From Heterobilharzia americana (taxonomy: Eukaryota > Platyhelminthes > Trematoda > Strigeidida > Schistosomatidae), in contig OX104127.1 in assembly GCA_944470555.2 (NCBI GenBank), forward strand, positions 49,962,934-50,026,933: DNA of 64,000 nt, in the 5' to 3' direction. Every line of letters starts with the position of its first letter. Position 1 is the first letter of the stretch. Below, piece after piece: positions 58,425 to 64,000 of the stretch. The position numbers and the translations under genes were made by a program. The notes under the pieces were generated by a model. It was given only the letters and a program-made list of their open reading frames with translations, was not told the DNA's origin and made no database searches.

Positions 58425-58840
58425 TTGACTGTCCGAGATAACCATGGTTCGGCAAACTAGTATTGATACTCGATGATGATTGAAGGTGAAATGAAAGTCT
58501 AGGCTGTAGACATCTCAGTTAGTCAAAGTTAAAATCAATATGATGTTCTCCCCTCTAATTCAAGTAGATTTGGACTGGGATGAGAAGTCCTCACTGGACA
58601 GGCAGTGTGAGTGCGATCAGGGAATACTAGCGAGTTACGAATTCACATAGTAGTCGGGTAAAACCCTTGGTGATTGAATTGAGACGAAAATCTGGTCAGC
58701 AGTCTGGCGTTGTAGCTCAGATGGTTGTGCACTGGGTCGGAAACCCAGTGGTCGCTGGTTCGAATCCGGCCTTGGTCTGACTTCCTATTTCACCTCCAAT
58801 CACCATCTAGTATCAATACTTCGCATTATATAGTGAGATT
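58425..58840 (+). repeat. SINE family D, best preserved copy, plus
   Basis: 'gactgtccgagataaccatg', then 'gatgagaagtcctcactgg', then a tRNA-like part (58706-58780) with A box 'tgtagctcagatggttg', an 8-bp hairpin 'cactgggt/acccagtg' and a T-arm with B box 'ctggttcgaatccgg'. The anticodon loop is only 5 nt and the acceptor stem does not pair, so it is a SINE head and not a tRNA. Confidence 0.7.
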
Positions 58841-58849
58841 AGTTTCGCC

Positions 58850-60465
58850 AAGTGGAATGAGTTTCTGAGTGCGACTTTCGATTGTTGATTAAATTTTGTC
58901 ATTATTTAATCTGCCTTAAGTGGTAGCAGGATAAACTTTGGTTTCTTTCATTGTTCAATTGTTGGACATTTGTTGGACGTTGTGGTTCCACACTTAGGAA
59001 TCAACTTTCCAGGATAACCATTCTCCTGAAAACATTTCCAAGTTGAGGAATGTTCTTCTATATTTTAGCATCGATTAAATTCAGTTCATCAAATCTTTTC
59101 TTAACTGTTGTATGTGATGCCTAAATGTTCATTTAGCTGTAAGGCTTCATTAATCCGCTGACTACTGCTGCTCTCCTAAGATCATAATATAGTTTTATAG
59201 GAGTCAGTTACTCTTGTAAGTGGCAAAGACGTTATCTAGCAACTTCCATCTTTGAACGGTTTGTGGGATTTTCAAATTGTGTTTTCCTGTTAAAGAATGA
59301 AATCCCTTCTAAATACATTTTATCTCTCAAGCAGTGCCTTGATAATGATGCCTATCGAGTTGAGTCGAATCCAGTTTCACACCAACAGTTTATCAAAGCG
59401 CTTAGTCTCTTTAACATAAGGATTTTATTGAGTCTGTGCAACGTACTGAAAGTAAACAGTTGTATTCTTTTTATCATGTAATTTATGCCTTAGATAAAAC
59501 AAGGAAGAATTCGGTGAACGAATTTGTCTCTTAAACGACCGGAGACTTCGACGACATCCTCCTCTACAGCTGTACAATCAAATTTAAGTATGGTTAGTGT
59601 TCATAAAAATGTCATTATTTGTTAATCTATAATTGTTAGTAGTTTGTGCTCATGAAAATAATGTATAGGAATGAGAATCACGTAGGAAATATGCATGTAT
59701 CTAAGTAAATGTGAGTTGTAATCAAGGAATAAAGAATTGGTCACTAATGAGCGGCCAATTTCCTGTTGTCTAGTCCTGAGTGCTGAACGAATTTTATCTA
59801 TCAGTTCACAATGTAGCCATCAAATTAGTGGACTAACCTGTACGTTGCACTTTGATAGATGTTAGTTAGTTGGAGGTAATCAGCAGGAAGCTCTGCGCCT
59901 AGGTTTCGTGTTTGTTGGCACTCATCAACAAAGCATATCTGACCAAATTACAAAATTATCAGTAGAATTCAGTCAACGCTGAGGACTAGACATCATGAAG
60001 TTAGTTACTCTCTAGTAACTGATCAATGCAGGTAATCCAGTCCTACACGAGGTCACTTACGGCCTGAATAATCCAATAGTAAATTCATTGGTTGCGAGAC
60101 TATGTAATGCGGCTCAATTCCCAGAGATGTCGGTTCCGTTGACGTTGGAGGCACACTTTGTGAGCGAGTGTCAACAAGCACGAAACATAGATGCAACGTA
60201 ATCTTCTGTCGACTGCATTTAACCGAGTAAAAATTGGTCATTGTGGAGGAGAATAATTAATGAGTAACTGAGCAAAAAAAGTTTATGTGATGACAAAATG
60301 AAGATCGATAAGTAGAAGTTAAGCTTAGGAACTAGGAAGTTTCGGGAACTAGGAAGTGAATAGGGACAGTAAATGGCGAAGTTGCTTCAGGATACACAAT
60401 CCAAATCGTGGTTCTGATGTTAATCGAGCTTCAGCGATGAAGTGAAGATGCTTCCTGATACCACA
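58850..60465. other. Intergenic; one low-copy repeat at 59750-59950
   Basis: The segment 59750-59950 matches 4150-4340 ('ttgtctagtcctgagtg', 'tgatagatgttagttagttg'). The open frames at 59263-59481 (+) and 60053-60241 (-) have no recognisable domain. Confidence 0.4.
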
Positions 60466-60469
60466 TTGA

Positions 60470-60830
60470 TCTTGGTGACTAGCAGAGGAATCCAAGACGG
60501 GCGTCAGACGAGAACTCGTGAGTTGAATGTACCTGCACCCCAGTAGGTGATATTATTCCTACTGAGACTTGAACCCAGTACCTATCACTACAAGCACCGG
60601 AGCGTTATCTGCTAAGCCACTAGGGCACGATAGCCACCCGTTGTGCAGCTGGTATCAGTGGTTATTTTGATACTTGTAATATCCTATTGCCACACAAGGT
60701 CGGACTACTCCACCTCTGTTGGCAGGTCGGCTCATATGCGGACGCCTCGATACTGCTAGATAATCATGATGTTATATTGATCTTGGTGACTAGTAGAGGG
60801 ATCCAAGACGCACTTCCTCATAACTTTCGG
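60470..60830 (-). repeat. Smα-like SINE, minus, with a repeated edge
   Basis: Head and B-box region near 60565; the ribozyme tail (60490-60540) is rearranged and inactive. The edge 'attgatcttggtgactag' appears at both ends, near 60467 and 60777. Confidence 0.6.
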
Positions 60831-61059
60831 AAGATTAAGCTTTATTTTGAAGACTGCTGCAAAGAAGTTTTCTGAAACTATATTTTCATCGTCAAACAAA
60901 TGTTATAATATGGATCCATTGATTGATATGCGTTCAGCTTTATTGAGCCGTGCTGGGATGTGTTGGTGTCAATGTTGGAGGGTTCATCTCTGCGTACGGA
61001 GTATGTACCTTGCTCCACAACAGCAGGTGAATTGATCTATGCACCTGAAGTGGCTAGTA

Positions 61060-61425
61060 TTTACAGTTTATCCTTCGAATACGTGTTCACCATTGAGCGA
61101 CTGATATAGGTTATTCACAGAGTGGTTATATAGAATTTTCTCTTGACAGCATTCGTTTTTTCGCATTTTAATACCTCATTTGCTGTGTCCCGCCTGAATT
61201 GCAAATTCAGGAGTAGCTTGTTCTTCCTCACATCGATACGTGGCTGGTGAGTGGCACTCCGACAAAGATTTTTATCTATGAGTTTCTTTAGGCATTCGTT
61301 TATTTTGGAAGTCAATCTTCAAAGTTGAATTTCATCTTCTACAGCTTTAGGAGTACAAATCCTCAAAATGCACACTTTTCGGTGGGTTGAACCGATGTGT
61401 ATTGACAAGTACTGAAGTTATTCAC
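61060..61425 (-). mobile_element. Penelope-like RT fragment, minus
   Basis: Minus frame: 'KINECLKKLIDKNLCRSATH', 'QPRIDVRKNKLLLNLQFRRD', 'TANEVLKCEKTNAVKRKFYI'. The order (I-N-x-C-L-x-K-L, L-x-L-Q-F-R-x-D, then K-x-x-x-A-V-K-R-x-F-Y) is that of the Penelope RT C-terminal region, as in the 35-kb copy ('LQFKADILSD'). The endonuclease is absent. Confidence 0.65.
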
Positions 61426-61489
61426 AAAGCAGATGAACATTAAGAGTAAAAATATTAGGGAATTATATATTGACGATAGCGTTGAATGG

Positions 61490-61750
61490 AGGTCATGTTG
61501 TATCGTAAACTGATAGTAGTAGGAAATATGGGCCATTGGATTCCGATCCAGTGACGCAATGACAACGTGGTGCCAACAAAACCTTAGGCTCCTGGGTTCG
61601 GTCCTTCGAGAACGGGGTCGTGAGTGCGCACTGCTGAAGAGTCGAATACTAGGATGAAACAGCTGTGCAATGCTCCTAGGTTTCCAGTGTTTCTGCAGTT
61701 GATGTCAGCTCGTGATGAATATCAACCGGAAATTGTATATCAGTCGAAAC
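61490..61750 (+). repeat. SINE-B copy, plus
   Basis: Head with B box 'gggttcggtccttcg' near 61594. The tail near 61632-61680 has stem I CACTG, CTGAAGA, GAAA and stem III ACAGCTGT, but G at the cleavage position and a weakened stem II. Confidence 0.7.
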
Positions 61751-61759
61751 TGTCACACT

Positions 61760-63435
61760 TTGTACCACGCATGGAGGAATGATTAACTTCTGAATTAAAT
61801 GAATATACCGAAACACTCTATCAGTCTACTCTTTATTGTCAGGGCTTTCATCGATTCAGACAAGTTGGCAAACATATTCTCAGATAAATCTTGGTAAACA
61901 GGGGGAGTGCAAAGGTTTTCATCACGGGTTAGTGTGACCTCTCTATCTGCCTACAAACTAAATTATCCAGTCAGTAAGAAGAATTTCGGTCACATTTCTT
62001 TCTGTCACATATCACATCAACGCAGCATTTTAACATATCAGAAGCATTCTACAGTTTAAGTAGGTTGTTACTGACCTGGTTCGAGATATTAAGGGTTGCT
62101 TGCCATTGGTAATGCATAAATATTTTAACAGATTAGATGGTCATATAGGAGAACAACTGTTCCATCGGTTCCCTCAAGTAAAGTATAAAACAGCTGAACT
62201 TTCAGCATGTTTTCTTGTTGACTGCATTTTGTAGTGTAAAACTAAACAACTGTTGAACACATTTTGGTCTGAAACTTAACAAACCACGGAAGTTGCTTTT
62301 TATGACAGAAAACAGTCGCGATAGACTGTAGGCAGCTGATGAAGTCAGTCAATCCAGGTGAGGATATCTTAGGTATCCGTGCAGATGAAGTAAATACACT
62401 TAATCATCAGTGAGTTGGCGCATTATATCCTTTATCCTACCTCTTCTCTGAAGGCTACTAATGAGATTTTCAATGACTTTACAATGTAAAAAGTAGTAAT
62501 GCCAATGAATTTAGTGCTTCGAACGAGATTTGTTTTTGCTTTTTCCATTAACCTGGTACACTAATTCTATAAATAACGAAATGCAGGTTGATTTGTCAAC
62601 TTCTGAAAATCACCTTTATCTTAAGAACTGATAGACCTAATGTATTTTCTTGTCGATACTCCACCCTACTATATGAAACTGACCAATCTCTTGTTCAAGA
62701 GATGATGCTTAGAGCTTCGTTGTCTGGAGTGATGGTTACTGAGTTCCAGTCTTGATTAGAACACTATTTTGCAGATAGGTGAAGTTACATTCAACCGACA
62801 AACTGTGAACAGGACAAAGTCAACAAATTGAATTTCACTAGTAATCAGTATCAAACAGAAATAAAAGTTAGTATATATCGTAATTAATATAAAGTTTTCA
62901 AACTTGGGAGTTATAGTATAAATGATGTTGGTTTATAGCTGGATACAAATGACAGTTTTATTGATTGGATAATATTTTGGACAGAGTTTATTAGATCTGT
63001 ATCTATCTAAATAATGTTGTATAGGTTTTGAGCAATAAACTGTGTGCTGGACGTTATCTAGTTATAATATTGTGTGTGCTGTGTGTATGTGTTTGCATGT
63101 GCATACTATATCTAGTTGATAGGCCAGCATGTTACTAGTTTTCAGCCTACTACCTGTCAAATATCAGAAAAAACATTTGATTTATATGAACACAGTGTAC
63201 AGTAGAATTTCTGCTAAGAATAAGAATTTCTTTATTCTGTATGCGTGTTATCGAAAGTTCTGATCATCTAGTAATAACAGAATTATGACTAGATGCACAG
63301 ATTACTGGTAGTATTTATCATGAGATAGCAGGTTGGCGAAAGCTTATCATCAAAACTACTTTTTAAAAACTATGATTTGTCAGACAATAGTACCTAATAT
63401 TATGCTACATAGGAGTCATTACTGACCGACCTATG
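61760..63435. other. Intergenic, nothing recognised
   Basis: AT-rich, with a short GT-rich run near 63070-63100; no family assigned. Confidence 0.45.
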
Positions 63436-63439
63436 TCGG

Positions 63440-63880
63440 TTACGTTTGCCATGTGGTTTCGACAAGTCAGAGGCGAAGCAATAGAACTCAGGATGCGTGA
63501 TTCCTCCCGTTTAGGACTTACTAGTCAGCTGGATGTATCTGCACCACAGATAGTTATGTTGTTTCCATCCAGACTCCATTCCAGTACCCACCAGTGTGAA
63601 AGTCAGTGGGTTATCTAATGGGCAATGAGTCACAAAAGTGACCTCTCTCATTTTCTACAAGCATCAATAAACGAAAAGTGATACCCATTGCACAATAAGT
63701 CGCTGTCATGAGTGAGTAGTCTAGTGGATAACTCTCTGATGTTTGAAATGATGGGCACAGGGTTCTCATCTCAGTGGAAACATCATCACTCACTGAAATG
63801 CCGGCACATTCGGCTGATGAGTGAATCGCAAGCAGGACAAACCGTGTATTTTAAGTTCCACTAGTAGCCACAACCAGGGA
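63440..63880. repeat. Smα-like SINE inverted dimer
   Basis: Minus arm 63455-63640 (tail CTGACTA, GGAATC) and plus arm 63690-63875 (head 'agtctagtggataac', tail near 63810-63855 with CTGATGA but ACAAAC in place of GAAAC). Both ribozymes have one core lesion. Confidence 0.7.
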
Positions 63881-64000
63881 AATGACATCAAGATGGAACT
63901 TCTGACAATATTGAGACATTCATCCATGCAGAGTGACAGGTCAAGTGAATCAAGTATAATCAACTGGAAACTACACTGAGATACATCATAGTATCACTCC

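Noticed and set aside
58706..58780. tRNA-like sequence with good A and B boxes
   Set aside because: The acceptor stem does not pair, the anticodon loop is 5 nt instead of 7, and the same sequence recurs as the head of a SINE (23.7, 39.6, 45.3 kb).
63810..63855. Hammerhead-like tail with CTGATGA
   Set aside because: GAAA is changed to CAAA and stem II is not complementary.
1..64000. CRISPR arrays, bacterial operons, spliced-leader RNA gene, rRNA
   Set aside because: None seen. The direct repeats are dispersed SINEs or microsatellites, and the window is eukaryotic nuclear DNA.

Overview
The window looks like nuclear DNA of a schistosome (blood fluke). It is AT-rich and intron-rich, and it is packed with degraded non-LTR retrotransposons, Penelope-like elements and tRNA-derived SINEs whose tails carry a hammerhead-ribozyme motif. 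Smα-type hammerhead SINEs of this kind are a known hallmark of Schistosoma. The genus is inferred from repeat content and gene structure only; the species cannot be fixed.

The only gene supported is adducin, on the + strand from about 2.3 to 28.3 kb (3' UTR to about 29.05 kb). Eleven coding exons were placed at 2310-2461, 3891-3990, 7848-7978, 11713-11964, 15689-15869, 18203-18461, 20471-20562, 20873-21130, 25042-25113, 26959-27023 and 28182-28262. Their phases join without a break into 547 codons plus a stop. They encode the class II aldolase-like head, the neck, a short serine/threonine-rich tail and a C-terminal MARCKS-related basic motif. The N-terminal exon(s), roughly 130 residues by comparison with vertebrate adducins, lie upstream or were not recognised in bases 1-2309.

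The introns and the roughly 35 kb downstream hold only repeats, as far as can be seen. (1) RTE-clade LINE fragments (SR2-like): 4.8, 8.9-11.1, 13.2-15.1, 21.9, 25.6, 27.3, 31.1, 42.0, 43.3-44.4, 47.9 and 51.6 kb. (2) A second LINE type at 33.1-34.2 kb. (3) Penelope-like fragments with GIY-YIG endonuclease remnants at 18.8, 34.6-35.5, 38.8, 41.3, 53.6-54.7 and 61.1 kb. (4) Smα-like hammerhead SINEs at 13 loci, most of them inverted pairs. (5) A second tRNA-derived repeat family (called SINE-B here) whose tail also matches the hammerhead consensus. (6) Two more tRNA-like SINE families (C and D). (7) Microsatellites and two large palindromes, one being a 224-bp insertion with a 13-bp target duplication inside a Penelope-like element.

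The most interesting layer is the hammerhead one. Two sequence-distinct SINE families carry the same catalytic architecture (CTGANGA, 4-bp stem II, GAAA, short stem III, cleavage triplet, stem I), and the Smα-like family is mostly arranged as divergent inverted dimers with ribozymes at the outer ends.
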